DNA of 40,803 nt. Origin: Terriglobia bacterium. GTDB lineage: Bacteria > Acidobacteriota > Terriglobia > Terriglobales > Acidobacteriaceae. The stretch lies in the NCBI GenBank assembly GCA_021324365.1, contig JAJPJE010000074.1:1-40803 (forward strand), read 5' to 3'. The position numbers and the translations under genes are program-made. Shown here piece by piece: positions 26,317-35,134 of this stretch. Every line of letters begins with the position of its first letter. Positions within the stretch are counted from its first letter, which is position 1. Below the pieces are notes generated by a model. The model was not told the DNA's origin. It saw nothing but the letters and a program-made list of their open reading frames with translations, and made no database searches.

Positions 26317-27195
26317 CTATGTAGCTCCCTTCATCATTCCGCGGCTGGTCACGACTCGCACCGCCGTCACCGCGCCCACGATCAAGATGATCAACACCAA
26401 TGCTCCCGCCCATGCCAGCCTGTGCCAGTCATCGTATGGAGAAATGGCATAAACGAAGATCTGCAAGGGCAGCGCTGCCATCGGCTGATTAACGTTAAAG
26501 CTCCAAAACTGATTTCCAAAGGCCGTAAACAGCAGTGGCGCCGTTTCTCCTGCCGCCCGCGCAAAGGCCAGCATCACGCCGGTAATTACGCCCGCCGACG
26601 CTGTCTTCAGTGTGACCGAGAGCGTGGCACGCCATTGGGAAATCCCCAACCCCCATGCGGCTTCGCGAATGGTACGGGGCACCAGCAGCAGCATCTCCTC
26701 GGTGGCCCGCGATACTGTTGGTATCATCATGATTCCCAAAGCTACGCCGCCCGCGAGCGCTGAGAAGTGCCTCTGTGTGACTACTACCAGCGACCAGACA
26801 GCGATTCCCACCACAATCGATGGAATCCCATTCAGCACGTCAGCAGTAAATCGGACTGCATTGCCCAGCCAGTTTCGTCCGTACTCGGCGAGGTAAACTC
26901 CTGCGCCAATCCCCAGTGGTATCCCTATCAACGATGCTACCCCAAGGATAATTCCTGATCCCACAATGGCGTTGCCCATTCCGCCACCGGTTTCTCCCAC
27001 GGGCTTCGGCGCCTGTGTCAGGAAGGCCCAGTTGATCGACCCTATCCCCTTGATCACCAGGTATGCGAATATCGCAAACAGGGGAACGATGACAAGGATC
27101 GAACATACGACGGCAAAGATGGTCAAAGCACTATTCGATAGCCGCCGTGTCCAACTGATCGGTTGTGACCCCGATCCCAGCGCTCTACTGGCCAT
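26317..27195 (-). CDS. pstA: PstA, phosphate ABC transporter permease
   Basis: A 292-residue inner-membrane permease. About six transmembrane helices are seen, beginning at ALTIFAVVCSILVIVPLFAIF. The cytoplasmic EAA-like loop is in REAAWGLGISQWRATLSV, and the conserved AAGETAPLLFTAF lies near the C-terminal third. The ATG overlaps the 3' end of pstC by 11 bases and is preceded by GAGGG. With PstC it forms the channel. Confidence 0.95.
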   Translation of the reverse strand: MASRALGSGSQPISWTRRLSNSALTIFAVVCSILVIVPLFAIFAYLVIKGIGSINWAFLTQAPKPVGETGGGMGNAIVGSGIILGVASLIGIPLGIGAGVYLAEYGRNWLGNAVRFTADVLNGIPSIVVGIAVWSLVVVTQRHFSALAGGVALGIMMIPTVSRATEEMLLLVPRTIREAAWGLGISQWRATLSVTLKTASAGVITGVMLAFARAAGETAPLLFTAFGNQFWSFNVNQPMAALPLQIFVYAISPYDDWHRLAWAGALVLIILIVGAVTAVRVVTSRGMMKGAT

Positions 27196-28219
27196 GTGCC
27201 CTCGACGGCATCCCGCGTGTGGTCATCCATACCAGCATCTGTGCGAGTGCATTGACGATCAAAGTAACAAGAAATAGTGCCAAACCGACTTCCACAATCG
27301 CGCTTGCATACAGAGTACCGGTTGCTTCGGTGAACTCGTTGGCGATGACACTCGCCATCGTATATGCTGGCGCAAAGAGCGACTTCGTAATATCAGGGCG
27401 ATTGCCAATCACCATAGTTACAGCCATGGTCTCGCCCAGTGCTCGCCCCAGTCCCAGAATTATGGCGCCGATAATTCCCGTACGCGCATTGCGCAGCACG
27501 GCTATTCTCACCATCTCCCACCGTGTTGCGCCCAGCGCCAGCACAGCTTCTCGCTGAGTCTGGGGAATCGCGGCCATCACGTCGCGTGTAATCGATGCAA
27601 TGATGGGAACGATCATGATTGAAAGGATGACGCCGGCCGCCAACATTCCAATTCCATAGACAGGGCCGCTGAAAAATCCGGTCCATCCAAGCGACTTGGC
27701 CAGCGCGGGTCCCACGTAAACGCGCAGAATCGGAGCAAGAACAAAAATTGCCCACAGCCCGTAAATCACACTGGGGATTGCCGCCAATAACTCCATCAGG
27801 AACGAGATCGGCGTTCGCACCCACCCGGGCGCCATCTCCGTGACGTAGATTGCCACACCCAACGAAAGCGGCACCGCGATCAAGAGCGCAAGAAAAGACG
27901 ACACGAGCGTACCGTAGATAAAAGGCAGCGCTCCGAACTCACCCGAAACCGGGTCCCAGTCCTGCCCAACGAAAAAGTGCCAGCCAAACTCCTTCAGGGA
28001 GGGTTGCGAGTTGACTATCAGTTCGTAAACAAAGAAGCCCACAATCGCCAGCACGGAAAGCGCGCAGAGCGTGATCAGCCAGCGAAAACCGGCATCGGCA
28101 AAACGGTCAGCAAACGAGCGTCGAACCGCGATTGGCTTTTCAGCCACGACTCGCATCACGCTTTCGGCTTGGTCTCCGCTGGACACGGGCTTGCGCAGGG
28201 CATTGTGGGGTGCCACCAA
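27185..28219 (-). CDS. pstC: PstC, phosphate ABC transporter permease
   Basis: A 344-residue permease partner of PstA. The first helix is at LITLCALSVLAIVGFFVYEL. The loop REAVLALGATRWEMVRIAVLRNARTGI is the EAA-type coupling region, and ALGETMAVTMVIGNRP is the characteristic PstC sequence. The TTG start at 28219 has GAGGTG 7 bases upstream. Compared with E. coli PstC it has a longer N-terminus of about 25 polar residues. It is separated from pstS by a 123-base gap with a terminator-like hairpin. Confidence 0.94.
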   Translation of the reverse strand: MVAPHNALRKPVSSGDQAESVMRVVAEKPIAVRRSFADRFADAGFRWLITLCALSVLAIVGFFVYELIVNSQPSLKEFGWHFFVGQDWDPVSGEFGALPFIYGTLVSSFLALLIAVPLSLGVAIYVTEMAPGWVRTPISFLMELLAAIPSVIYGLWAIFVLAPILRVYVGPALAKSLGWTGFFSGPVYGIGMLAAGVILSIMIVPIIASITRDVMAAIPQTQREAVLALGATRWEMVRIAVLRNARTGIIGAIILGLGRALGETMAVTMVIGNRPDITKSLFAPAYTMASVIANEFTEATGTLYASAIVEVGLALFLVTLIVNALAQMLVWMTTRGMPSRAHGQ

Positions 28220-28288
28220 GGGATGTCACCTCTGTTTCTTAACTTAACAAGGGTCTGTTACAGAATGATGAAAGCCACTCGCAGGTTG

Positions 28289-28321
28289 AAAAAGGCGGCC
28301 AGAACACAATCATGACCGCCT
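28289..28321 (-). terminator. Hairpin with T-run between pstS and pstC
   Basis: On the minus strand a 9-bp stem, AGGCGGTCA with TGGCCGCCT (one or two G-T wobbles), an 11-base loop and TTTTTC. It lies about 22 bases after pstS and 70 bases before pstC. A partial terminator here would lower expression of pstC-pstA-pstB-phoU relative to pstS, which is needed in excess (inference). Confidence 0.6.
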
Positions 28322-28342
28322 CTTCCCTCAGCTCAGATTGCA

Positions 28343-29353
28343 TTATCGGATCTGCTGAATAACAGAACGCTCACGCTGAGCGATTTCCTTCGGAAGCGGT
28401 GCGTAATCGAGAGAAGTCACCATGCCCTGTCCGCTGTCGAGCATCCAGTTCAGAAAGCCGATCATGGCGCCTTTCTTTGTACTATCCTTCCATTGTTTGG
28501 GAATCAGCAAATACGTGAAGCTGGCGATCGGATAAGCCTCTCTTCCGGCAGCGTTGGTAATCGAAACCCGGAAGTCATCTCCCGTGATCTTCGCCGAAGA
28601 TGCCGCCGCGGTAGTTGAATCCAGGCTTGCCTTCACGAAGTTACCGGCTGCGTTTCTCACCGGGCCAAAGGTGATCTTGTTTTGCAGTGCGTAAATCAAC
28701 TCAACGTAGCCGAGGCTGCCGTCCATCTGCCGCACCAGTCCAGCCACACCCTCGTTACCCTTACCGCCCAACCCTACGGGCCACTTTACCGAGGTATTGG
28801 CACCGACCTGTGACTGCCATTCCGGACTGATCTTGGAGAGGTAGTCGGTCCAAACGAAGGTCGTGCCGCTGCCATCCGAGCGATGCACTACTATGATGGA
28901 TCTATCGGGCAGCTTCATGCCGGGGTTGGCGGCAGCGATGGCCTTATCGTTCCATTTTGTGATTTTTCCAAGGTAGATACCGGACAGGATCTCCGGTGTG
29001 AATTTAATCTCACCCGACACGCCGGAAACGTTGTAGGCGGGTACCACTGATCCAAGAACCGTTGGAAGTTGGAAGATTGGCTGCGGGATCTGTTTTGCCT
29101 GCTGATCGTTCAGCGGCATGTCGCTGGCGCCGAAATCGACGGTGCCTGCGGCCAACTGCCGGATTCCGCCGCCGCTCCCGATTGACTGGTAGTTGATCTC
29201 CACATCGGAATGGGCGTTGTGATACTCGCTAAACCACTTTGAATACATCGGATACGGAAAGGTCGCACCCGCCCCGTTCAACCTTGTCTGAGCAAACGAT
29301 AGTCCAACCAGGAACAATATGCAGAATAGAACCAGAGTGACGCGTTTCAACAT
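28343..29353 (-). CDS. pstS: PstS, phosphate-binding periplasmic protein
   Basis: A 336-residue phosphate-binding protein. A signal peptide (MLKRVTLVLFCILFLVGLSFAQ) is followed by RLNGAGATFPYPMYSKWF, YQSIGSGGGIRQLAAGTVDFGASDMPL (phosphate loop region), then HRSDGSGTTFVWTDYLS, all hallmarks of PstS. It delivers phosphate to PstCA. The ATG at 29353 is preferred because AGGAGG stands 4 bases before it; the preceding ATG at 29356 is only 1 base away. It follows the Pho-box-like array. Confidence 0.96.
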   Translation of the reverse strand: MLKRVTLVLFCILFLVGLSFAQTRLNGAGATFPYPMYSKWFSEYHNAHSDVEINYQSIGSGGGIRQLAAGTVDFGASDMPLNDQQAKQIPQPIFQLPTVLGSVVPAYNVSGVSGEIKFTPEILSGIYLGKITKWNDKAIAAANPGMKLPDRSIIVVHRSDGSGTTFVWTDYLSKISPEWQSQVGANTSVKWPVGLGGKGNEGVAGLVRQMDGSLGYVELIYALQNKITFGPVRNAAGNFVKASLDSTTAAASSAKITGDDFRVSITNAAGREAYPIASFTYLLIPKQWKDSTKKGAMIGFLNWMLDSGQGMVTSLDYAPLPKEIAQRERSVIQQIR

Positions 29354-29393
29354 CATGCCTCCTGAAGGTGAAGGCAAATTTTTATTGAATCAT

Positions 29394-29431
29394 GTTAATG
29401 AGCGGTTACAGACCGTTGAATATTGAGTGAA
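29394..29431 (-). promoter_or_regulatory. Pho-box-like array before pstS
   Basis: On the minus strand four units are spaced exactly 11 bases apart: TTCAC (29431-29427), TTCAA (29420-29416), GTAAC (29409-29405) and TTAAC (29398-29394). A TAAAAA, as -10, begins 9 bases after the last unit. The array lies 41 bases before the pstS ATG and has the same orientation as the gene. Confidence 0.75.
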
Positions 29432-29517
29432 TGCGTCGCTTCCGATCCACATTGAAATCTGGGATTACTCGCTGACGGCGGAGAAGCACGGATCGATCGA
29501 CTCGAAAGACGGCCGCT

Positions 29518-30243
29518 CTATCGCTTCCCGGCTTCCTGCTTTCGCATCCAGTCCAGAAACATTTCTTCGAAGGGTTTATCGCTCGCTCTGAGCAGGTGCC
29601 GGATACTTTGCTTGGTAACCAGGTGACAAACTTCTTCCGCGAGGTTCTTCACATGATCGCCGGCGCGTTCCAGCGTCTGCGTCATGAAGACAATGTGGAA
29701 ACTTTCTTGCCTCGGCTGATTCTCGGGATTCTCCACGTGCCGCATGAAAATCATGTTTCGCATCCGGTCGATTTCGGAATCTGCGCGCAGTACCGCCAGG
29801 CACGGATTCAGTTCGCGGCTCTCGAATGCGCGGTGCACGTCCGTAAGCATGCGTTCGATGATCGACGCCATGAGCGTCAGGTCTTTCACATCCTGCTGAT
29901 CCATGCGCTTTAAGACTGCACCTGCGCGATTAACGAAATTCAGTAGGAGATCGCCGATGCGCTCCAGTTCCAGTATGAATTTCAAGCAAGCCAGCAGCTC
30001 GCGCGCCTCCGGCTCCGATACTTTTGAGATCGTGCTGGTCACCGACTGGTTGATTTCGCGATCGAGACTGTCAAGCTCTTCTTCGTAATCGCGCATCACG
30101 CGCAGATGTGAAGTAGAGGCGGTTGCGATTCCTTCAGCGATGGCGGCAGCAGCAGCCTGAGCTACTTCAACCGCATGCAGCGTCTGCCGCATGATTCGCT
30201 CGCATCCAGATTCCGGCTGGGTCTTAAATATCGCAGTGCTCAT
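29518..30243 (-). CDS. PhoU-like protein (second copy)
   Basis: A 241-residue all-helical protein with the PhoU pattern. The first half has DRE and E-L-E-R-I-G-D-L-L-L-N-F (motif 1), and the second half has T-Q-T-L-E-R-A-G-D-H-V-K-N-L-A-E-E-V (motif 2). A different N-terminal half from PhoU at 24,878 indicates an old duplication. GGGGGAAA is upstream of the ATG at 30243. It lies between phoR and pstS, with a Pho-box-like pair before it. The paralogue may have a separate sensing or metal-binding role. Confidence 0.85.
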   Translation of the reverse strand: MSTAIFKTQPESGCERIMRQTLHAVEVAQAAAAAIAEGIATASTSHLRVMRDYEEELDSLDREINQSVTSTISKVSEPEARELLACLKFILELERIGDLLLNFVNRAGAVLKRMDQQDVKDLTLMASIIERMLTDVHRAFESRELNPCLAVLRADSEIDRMRNMIFMRHVENPENQPRQESFHIVFMTQTLERAGDHVKNLAEEVCHLVTKQSIRHLLRASDKPFEEMFLDWMRKQEAGKR

Positions 30244-30302
30244 CACGGTTTCCCCCGGCCCGGACAGCTTCTGCTCTTGGGACCGCGGCTTGGGATGCAT
30301 TT

Positions 30303-30334
30303 AGCATACCGCCTTTTTGTGAATCTAAAATGAA
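30303..30334 (-). promoter_or_regulatory. Single Pho-box-like site before the second phoU
   Basis: On the minus strand TTCAT (30334-30330) and TTCAC (30323-30319) lie 11 bases apart, followed after 10 bases by TATGCT (30308-30303), a -10-like element. The start of the downstream gene is about 60 bases further. Only two units are seen, the minimum for a Pho box. Confidence 0.5.
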
Positions 30335-30394
30335 GAACCGCAAAATTCCGCTTTTGAAACAGGACAGCGATGTGCAGACAACTCTGATACATAC

Positions 30395-32152
30395 TTAACT
30401 TGTCGCCTTCTCTACCTCCTCGACCAGAGCTCCCTTCGTCGCGAGGGGCAGCCGGAACGAGAATTCCGATCCATAACCCAACAGACTCTCCGCCCGCACA
30501 CTGCCTCCATGTACGCGGATGATGTGTTTTACAATCGCCAGCCCCAATCCCGTTCCACCAGATTCCCGCGAACGTGCCTTGTCCACCCGGTAGAAGCGCT
30601 CGAACAGCCGCGGCAGATGTTCCGACGGGATGCCCTGCCCGTTATCGCGGACATAGAACTCCAGTGTGGAATCGACCGTTCGAACGCCCAAAAACACCTG
30701 GGCTCCCGCAGACGAATACTTGATCGCGTTGTCGATCAGGTTGGCAAACACCTGCTGGATCGCGTCCTCGTCGGCCTGAACTAACTGCTCCGAATTGCTC
30801 TCGATCGTCATCTCCACGTCGCGAGCTCGGGCTACTTCTGCAAATGTCTCGTACGCGTTTTGAAGCAATGTGCTGGCCGCAACCGGATGAAAGCGGAAAT
30901 TCTGCTCCCCCGACTCCACTCGTGCCAGCGTGAGCAGGTCTTCCGTCAGCCGCGACATTCGTGCCGCATTTTTTCGAATGATTTCCAGAAACTCATGAGT
31001 CATCGACGAATCACCCGGCGGCGCATCCAGCAACGTTTCCGTGTATCCCTGGATCGATGTCAGGGGCGTGCGCAGTTCGTGCGAAACATTGGCAATAAAA
31101 TCCCGACGCGTCTTTTCCAGGCGCTCGACCTCTGAAAGGTCGTATAGCACTGCGACGGCTCCCCCATTCGGCATCGGGGCCGCAGTTACGCTGAACGCCC
31201 GCCGCACCGCGCTCCAGTTCACCCGGGTGGTCTGGACTTGCTTATCTTTCGCCGCGAGCTCAATGGCACGAAGAAAATCAGGATCGCGCACGGTTTCAAC
31301 GATGGGCGCATTCAACCGCACTCCCGGAGGCGCCAACTCGTTCATCTTGCGATTGGCCCAAAGCGCCCGCCCATCGCCGGAGATCGCAATCACCGCCTCC
31401 TGCATACTGTTGAGCACTGCTTCCAGTTCTTCATGACTTGTCTCGATAGCCTCAAAGCTTTCTTCTAATCGCCGAGCAGTTTTGTCGAGTGCGGTGGCAA
31501 CCGCAGCAATCTCATCGGAAGAGCGCCGTTCGTCGATGCGCGCCGTAAGATCACCCTGCGCGACCCGATGCGCAAAACCAACAATTGCCTTCAGCCTCCG
31601 GCTAATCCCCTGTGCGGCGATTCCCGCCAGCACCGTTGCCACAGCCATTGCCAGGAGCGTCGCCCAGAAGAGATTTCCCCAGACACGCTTTCGAACCGCG
31701 GCGATCGAACCGAGCGGATATGCCAATCGCACTGCGCCTCCCGGGATCGGCGCTGCCACGTATAGGAACTGGATGCCAAGCGTGTGACTCCAGCGCGAAT
31801 CCTCGCCAATCTCGCCTCGTAATGCCTTAATGAACTCAGGGCGCGTGGCATGATTTTCCATCTCCGTCGGGTCGGCACTCGAGTCCGCGAGGACATGCCC
31901 CTGCTGGTCGATAATCGTCGCACGTGCGTCTGAAGCCTCGCCCGCTTCTCTGGCAATTGCCACGTAGTCAGGATGGGCATCGCCGCGAACGCGGTTCGCC
32001 AGCATCAGCGTTTCGCGCCGCAAAGAACCTTCCGTGCTTTGATAAAGGGAGCGCTCCCAGGATTTACGGATAGCAAGGTCGAGAGTGAGGGTGGCTGCTG
32101 CGATAACGATGAGGAAGAAAGCCAGCAGCTTGAAGAATATCTGCGTCTTCAC
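30395..32152 (-). CDS. phoR: PhoR, phosphate-responsive sensor histidine kinase
   Basis: A 585-residue kinase. Transmembrane helix 1 is at about 8-28, an extracytoplasmic domain runs to about 157, and TM2 is at about 160-180. HAMP follows (186-232), then a PAS-like domain (about 243-345). The HisKA H-box has H358 in FIANVSHELRTPLTS. The catalytic domain has N-box NLIDNAIKYSS, DNGQGIP and GGTGLGLAIVKHI. The large periplasmic domain is unlike E. coli PhoR, which has none. It overlaps phoB by four bases (ATGA). Confidence 0.88.
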   Translation of the reverse strand: MKTQIFFKLLAFFLIVIAAATLTLDLAIRKSWERSLYQSTEGSLRRETLMLANRVRGDAHPDYVAIAREAGEASDARATIIDQQGHVLADSSADPTEMENHATRPEFIKALRGEIGEDSRWSHTLGIQFLYVAAPIPGGAVRLAYPLGSIAAVRKRVWGNLFWATLLAMAVATVLAGIAAQGISRRLKAIVGFAHRVAQGDLTARIDERRSSDEIAAVATALDKTARRLEESFEAIETSHEELEAVLNSMQEAVIAISGDGRALWANRKMNELAPPGVRLNAPIVETVRDPDFLRAIELAAKDKQVQTTRVNWSAVRRAFSVTAAPMPNGGAVAVLYDLSEVERLEKTRRDFIANVSHELRTPLTSIQGYTETLLDAPPGDSSMTHEFLEIIRKNAARMSRLTEDLLTLARVESGEQNFRFHPVAASTLLQNAYETFAEVARARDVEMTIESNSEQLVQADEDAIQQVFANLIDNAIKYSSAGAQVFLGVRTVDSTLEFYVRDNGQGIPSEHLPRLFERFYRVDKARSRESGGTGLGLAIVKHIIRVHGGSVRAESLLGYGSEFSFRLPLATKGALVEEVEKATS

Positions 32153-32832
32153 CGCGGCGCCTCGAACCGATACCCTGCCCCCCGAACCGTTTTAAGCATA
32201 CGCGGAGTGTCCGGCTCGCGTTCAATTTTCTCGCGAATACGGCGAACGTACACGTCCACGGATCGAGGCGTCACAAATTGAGTATCCCGCCAAACCGCAT
32301 CGAGCAACTGATCGCGTGTGAACACTCGTCCCGGGTGCCGCGCCAGGTAATCCAGCAGCCGGAACTCGGTCGCGGTCGTCGGAACCTTTTTCCCTCGGAC
32401 CGTCAGCGTCATCGCGCCGGTATCCACTTCAATATCGCCGGCCTTCAATAACGAAGGAACAAGCGGGCGCTCGAACCTGCGCAGTACAGCTTTCACTCGC
32501 GCCACCAGTTCTCGCGGGCTGAACGGCTTGCTGATGTAATCGTCGGCCCCGAGTTCCAGACCAACAACCCGGTCCGCCTCGGAAGTGCGTGCCGTGAGAA
32601 AAATCACCGGTACGACGGCAAGGGATTGGCTTTGCCTAACCCGACGGCACAACTCCAGACCGTCCCCTCCGGGGATCATGATGTCCAGCAGGAACAACGT
32701 CGGCGTATTCTTTTCCGCTTCGCTGATAACACCTGCCACACTCGAAAACGAGCGCACGTTAAAGCCGGCTCCTTCCAGGTGATGGCGCACCAGGCGCGCG
32801 ATGTCCAGATCATCTTCAACCAGATAGATCAT
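32149..32832 (-). CDS. phoB: PhoB, OmpR-type response regulator
   Basis: A 227-residue response regulator. The receiver has the acidic pair in VEDD, phosphoacceptor Asp in FLLDIMIPGGDG, the Thr in FLTA and the Lys of ISKPFSPRELVARV. The winged-helix DNA-binding domain covers the C-terminal 100 residues (TEFRLLDYLARHPGRVFTRDQLLDAVW, SVDVYVRRIREKIE). With PhoR and the pst genes beside it, this is PhoB. The start is uncertain: the ATG at 32832 or a TTG at 32841. Confidence 0.9.
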   Translation of the reverse strand: MIYLVEDDLDIARLVRHHLEGAGFNVRSFSSVAGVISEAEKNTPTLFLLDIMIPGGDGLELCRRVRQSQSLAVVPVIFLTARTSEADRVVGLELGADDYISKPFSPRELVARVKAVLRRFERPLVPSLLKAGDIEVDTGAMTLTVRGKKVPTTATEFRLLDYLARHPGRVFTRDQLLDAVWRDTQFVTPRSVDVYVRRIREKIEREPDTPRMLKTVRGAGYRFEAPR

Positions 32833-32986
32833 CTCCAGCAAAGATTACCGCAGGTCTCCTCAATGCGCTATGACTTCGCGCGCGCAATCCCCCGGCCGCG
32901 CGGCGCCCGTGTTATCAAACGGCGCGTAAACACTGCAGATTTGCATTCGCCCGCCTTTACCGGTACCCTGTTTCGCGCTCACCGTT

Positions 32987-33035
32987 TTCACCGTCTGTTC
33001 ACGAAATTGTAACCGGGTATTCACACTTGCTTCAC
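32987..33035 (+). promoter_or_regulatory. Five-unit Pho-box-like array between phoB and the S9 peptidase
   Basis: Five units at exact 11-base intervals: TTCAC at 32987, TTCAC at 32998, GTAAC at 33009, TTCAC at 33020 and TTCAC at 33031. This is the longest such array in the window. Units read on the plus strand, toward the peptidase, yet the array ends only 11 bases before its ATG. It could also autoregulate phoB on the other side (start about 155 bases away). I cannot tell which. Confidence 0.7.
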
Positions 33036-33045
33036 GGGGATTGCC

Positions 33046-35010
33046 ATGTACTCTTATCGCTTGACGATATGTGTTTTATTGCTGTCGATTTCGATTTTCG
33101 CAATTTCCGGGCCCGACTCCCGCCAACCCACCGATCCGAAGTCGCTTACCGCGCCGGTAAACCCGGCGGCGCAACCCATTTCAATCGATGATCTTTTCTA
33201 CAGCAGGCAGACGGTTCCCGGCGGCTGGTCGCCGGACGGCCATGACGTCGTATTCACGACCAACCTAACCGGCCGGATGAATATCTGGAAGGTGAACTCT
33301 TCAGGGGGCTGGCCGATCCAACTGACGCAATCCGATGATCGCGAATTCCAGGCCATCTTCTCTGCCGACGGTAAATGGATCGTCTACCAACAGGACCTGG
33401 GCGGCGGTGAAATCTGGGACATCTACAAGGTCCCAAGCGATGGCGGACCGGCGGTAAACATTACCAACACACCTGAAATCTCCGAGACCAATCCGTTCTT
33501 TTCGCACAACGGCGATCTTGTTTCCATTAACTGGAAACCGAAAGTGGCTTCCTCTACCGACATTGCTGTGCTCGACTGGAAAACCGGCGCCGTTCGAAAT
33601 CTTACCAACGAGAAATCCAAGGACCACAGCTGGTTCGCAAGCACTTGGAGTCGCGATGACCGCTACATTTATGCGACCCGTTTCCTCGTATCGTTCACCG
33701 ACTCCGACATCTATCGTATCGACGTTCAAACCGGAACCATGGAAAACCTGACCCCTCATCAGGGGCAAATCGTCTACGAAGCCAGCTCCGCTTCTCCGGA
33801 CGGGCGCACCCTCCTGATCTCCGAGAACGCAAAGGGGGGATTCTCGAATGTCGCTCTCCTCGATATCGCAACAAAAAAGATCACTCCGGTTACCGATACG
33901 GAATGGGAGGCTTCATCGCGCGATTTCTCCCCTGATGGGAAAAGTTTCACCTACGTGATCAACCAGGACGGCCGCACCGACACCTATATTGCGGACACCG
34001 CGACCCGGCAAGCTCGAAAACTGAATATGCCGGAAGGACTGACGACGCCAGTTGGCGAGCCCACTGCGTTTTCAAGCGATGGCCGATCTCTTTTGCTGTC
34101 TCACCAGAGTTCTCAACGTGTCAGCGATCTCTGGGTCTACGATCTTGCTTCCAGCAAGGCACGGCAACTCACCTATTCCACAATCGCCGGCCTCAGCCCC
34201 CGGGAGATCCCGCCGTCTCAGCTGGTGCACTACCGAAGCTTCGATGGGAAGATCATCAGCGCGTTTTTGTGGCTTCCCTACAATCTCAAGCGCGATGGCT
34301 CCAATCCCGGTGTCGTTCTGCCGCACGGCGGTCCGACCGGCCAAACGTTAGACACTTTCAGTCGGACAGTAGCGGCCCTCGCCAGCCGTGGGTACGTCTG
34401 CATTGCGCCCAATGTCCGTGGCTCCACGGGCTACGGCATGGCGTTTCAGCGCGCCAACTATCAAGATCTTGGTGGCGGTGATCTTCAGGACGAAGTTTAC
34501 GCCGCGCACTTCCTGGTTGATACCGGGTACGTCAATGCGAAGAAAATCGGAATTACGGGAGGCTCTTACGGTGGCTACATGACCTTAATGGCTATCGGCA
34601 AGACTCCCGATGTCTGGGCTGCTGCTGTCGAGGAGTACGGGATCATCGATTGGTTCACCATGCTTCAGCACGAAGATCCCATGCTCCAGCAGTATGAAAA
34701 GTCATTGCTTGGCGATCCGGTGAAAGACCGCACTGTGTACGAAAATGCATCGCCGATCAAGTATCTCCGTAATGCGAAGACTCCTCTTCTTGTACTGCAG
34801 GGAGAAAATGATATTCGCGTACCTAAGGAAGAAGCCGAGCAAGTGGTCAAGATCCTCCAGGATGCAGGTAAGACCGTGGAATTCCACTACTATCCTGCCG
34901 AAGGACATGGATTCTCTAAACGAGAGAATCAGGTTGATGCAATTCAGCGCACACTCTCATTTTTCGACGAATATTTGAAGAACGAGCCTCAACCGTCCGC
35001 TGCTCGGTAG
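33046..35010 (+). CDS. S9 family peptidase (dipeptidyl/acylaminoacyl-peptidase-like)
   Basis: A 654-residue serine peptidase. A signal peptide (residues about 1-20) suggests export. A beta-propeller of WD40/PD40-type repeats occupies about 50-380. The alpha/beta-hydrolase domain covers about 390-645, with catalytic S507 (GITGGSYGGYM), D589 (LQGENDIRVP) and H621 (AEGHGFSK). It cleaves short peptides at the N-terminus. The family includes DPP-IV-like, acylaminoacyl and prolyl oligopeptidases; the specificity cannot be read here. The position next to a Pho-box-like array is unusual for such a gene. Confidence 0.9.
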   Translation: MYSYRLTICVLLLSISIFAISGPDSRQPTDPKSLTAPVNPAAQPISIDDLFYSRQTVPGGWSPDGHDVVFTTNLTGRMNIWKVNSSGGWPIQLTQSDDREFQAIFSADGKWIVYQQDLGGGEIWDIYKVPSDGGPAVNITNTPEISETNPFFSHNGDLVSINWKPKVASSTDIAVLDWKTGAVRNLTNEKSKDHSWFASTWSRDDRYIYATRFLVSFTDSDIYRIDVQTGTMENLTPHQGQIVYEASSASPDGRTLLISENAKGGFSNVALLDIATKKITPVTDTEWEASSRDFSPDGKSFTYVINQDGRTDTYIADTATRQARKLNMPEGLTTPVGEPTAFSSDGRSLLLSHQSSQRVSDLWVYDLASSKARQLTYSTIAGLSPREIPPSQLVHYRSFDGKIISAFLWLPYNLKRDGSNPGVVLPHGGPTGQTLDTFSRTVAALASRGYVCIAPNVRGSTGYGMAFQRANYQDLGGGDLQDEVYAAHFLVDTGYVNAKKIGITGGSYGGYMTLMAIGKTPDVWAAAVEEYGIIDWFTMLQHEDPMLQQYEKSLLGDPVKDRTVYENASPIKYLRNAKTPLLVLQGENDIRVPKEEAEQVVKILQDAGKTVEFHYYPAEGHGFSKRENQVDAIQRTLSFFDEYLKNEPQPSAAR

Positions 35011-35025
35011 CAACACGGATTTCTT

Positions 35026-35052
35026 CCGGGGCGCTCATTCGCGCTCCGGTTT
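35026..35052 (+). terminator. Terminator-like hairpin after the S9 peptidase
   Basis: CCGGGGCGC (35026-35034) pairs with GCGCTCCGG (35041-35049), one G-T wobble, loop TCATTC, followed by TTTCCC. The stem is strong but the T-run is short. It lies 16 bases past the peptidase stop. Confidence 0.55.
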
Positions 35053-35134
35053 CCCTCAAAATCCCTTGCAGCCTGTAAAACGCCCCGGGCACGTGCCTCA
35101 TCCAATTAGAAGTCGAATGCAAAAAGGGGTGTCC

